From Acidothermales bacterium (GTDB lineage Bacteria; Actinomycetota; Actinomycetes; Streptosporangiales; WHST01): a stretch of 5,609 nucleotides of DNA. The stretch lies in NCBI GenBank assembly GCA_017354575.1, contig JAFMQP010000273.1:1-5609 (forward strand), in the 5' to 3' direction. Made by a program: the position numbers and the translations under genes. The notes under the pieces are model-generated. The model did no database searches. It had not been told where the DNA came from and worked only from the letters and a program-made list of their open reading frames with translations. This document shows positions 5,016 to 5,609 of this stretch, piece after piece (within the stretch, counting starts at the first letter, position 1; each line of letters opens with the position of its first letter).

Positions 5016-5609
5016 CTACCGAGCGACCAGCGCGTCCCGTGCGGGGTGTCCTCGACGACGACGCCGGCGGCGGCCAGCCCGTCGCGCAACGCGTCGGCCG
5101 TCGCGTAGTCCTTGCGCGCGCGGGCCAGTTGCCGCTGTTCCAGCGTGACGTCGACGAGCCGGCCGAGCGCGTCGCGGTACTCGTCATCGGCACCGGCCTG
5201 GTCGGTCCACCGCTCGGCGAGCGGGTCGAGCCCGAGCACGTCGAGCATCGCACGCAGTTCCCCCAGCAGCCGGACGATCGCGTCCTTGTCGCCGTCGGCG
5301 AGCGCGGCGTTGCCCTCCCGCACCGTGCTGTGCACGGCGGCGAGCGCCTGCGGCGTGCCGAGATCGTCGTCCATCGCCTCGCGGAACACTGCCGGCACGT
5401 CGGACGCCGGCGGCACGGGACCGGCCACCTCGACGGCCCGGGTGACGAAGCCCTCGATGCGCCGGTACGCCGCCGCGGCCTCGTCGAGCGCCTCCTCGGA
5501 GTACTCGACGGTCGACCGGTAGTGCGGCGCCACGAGGTAGTAGCGCAGCTCGACCGGACGCCACCGTTTCGCGAGCTCGGTGATCAGCAGCGTGTTGCCG
5601 ATGGACTTG
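5012..5609 (-). CDS. cysS: Cysteinyl-tRNA synthetase, C-terminal part (5' end outside window)
   Basis: The last 199 codons of a class I aminoacyl-tRNA synthetase that charges tRNA-Cys. The window edge cuts the KMSKS signature: the first visible residues are KSIGN. The segment VELRYYLVAPHYRSTVEYSEEAL and the following helical region AAAAYRRIEGF...FREAMDDDLGTPQAL are characteristic of CysS with its DALR anticodon-binding domain. The tail ATADALRDGLAAAGVVVEDTPHGTRWSL is the usual CysS C-terminus. The mycothiol ligase MshC is a shorter CysS relative and a poorer match to this tail; the downstream rlmB also favours cysS. The frame stays open to the right edge, so the ATG at 5533 is internal. Its TGA (5012-5014) overlaps the rlmB ATG. 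Confidence 0.95.
   Translation of the reverse strand, partial: KSIGNTLLITELAKRWRPVELRYYLVAPHYRSTVEYSEEALDEAAAAYRRIEGFVTRAVEVAGPVPPASDVPAVFREAMDDDLGTPQALAAVHSTVREGNAALADGDKDAIVRLLGELRAMLDVLGLDPLAERWTDQAGADDEYRDALGRLVDVTLEQRQLARARKDYATADALRDGLAAAGVVVEDTPHGTRWSLGR

Noticed and set aside
4072..5253. 393-codon minus-strand frame whose end translates the repeat cluster
   Set aside because: It lies out of frame over rlmB and cysS, which are certain genes. The repeat-derived tail (LHMAPLDLTWRRS) is a by-product of the 20-bp DNA repeat, since 20 is not a multiple of three.
5012..5609. MshC (mycothiol cysteine ligase) instead of CysS
   Set aside because: The C-terminal tail ending in DTPHGTRWSL and the adjacent rlmB fit CysS; MshC is shorter and not expected here.

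Overview
The window looks like chromosomal DNA from a high-GC Gram-positive bacterium (Actinomycetota). It is strongly G+C rich with G/C third codon positions. It has GTG starts and a tRNA gene with an encoded CCA end. It carries a DUF4032 protein of the type common in actinobacteria, a Hanks-type Ser/Thr kinase, and a cysS-rlmB pair in an order often seen in that phylum. I cannot name the genus.

Layout from left to right. (1) 1-371: the C-terminal half of a tyrosine recombinase, cut by the window edge. It is followed by a strong 12-bp hairpin (387-417) and a tRNA-Thr(UGU) on the minus strand (452-528). The tRNA 3' end faces the integrase, as expected for the junction of an integrated element lying to the left. 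(2) 560-1150 minus: a small multi-pass membrane protein with an HLHHY motif and a very basic N-terminus. It is divergent from (3) a plus-strand cluster: a SoxR-type [2Fe-2S] MerR regulator (1202-1684), a cytosolic Ser/Thr kinase (1702-2691) and a DUF4032 protein with a kinase-like N-terminal half (2744-4009). (4) 4010-4244: a convergent intergenic region holding six copies of a 13-bp motif, GCGCCATGTGAAG. The copies are mostly spaced at exactly 20 bp and arranged head to head around an AT-rich centre. A hairpin that may terminate rlmB lies beside them. (5) 4245-5609 minus: rlmB and the C-terminal part of cysS, joined by an ATGA stop/start overlap.

How the genes may work together: cysS and rlmB are translation housekeeping genes, probably co-transcribed and translationally coupled. 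soxR, the kinase and the DUF4032 gene are co-directional with gaps of 17 and 52 bp. They could form one unit linking redox sensing to phosphorylation, but that is inference. No SoxR operator is visible, so the targets of the regulator are not shown by this sequence. The least explained element is the 20-bp-periodic repeat cluster at 4070-4234.
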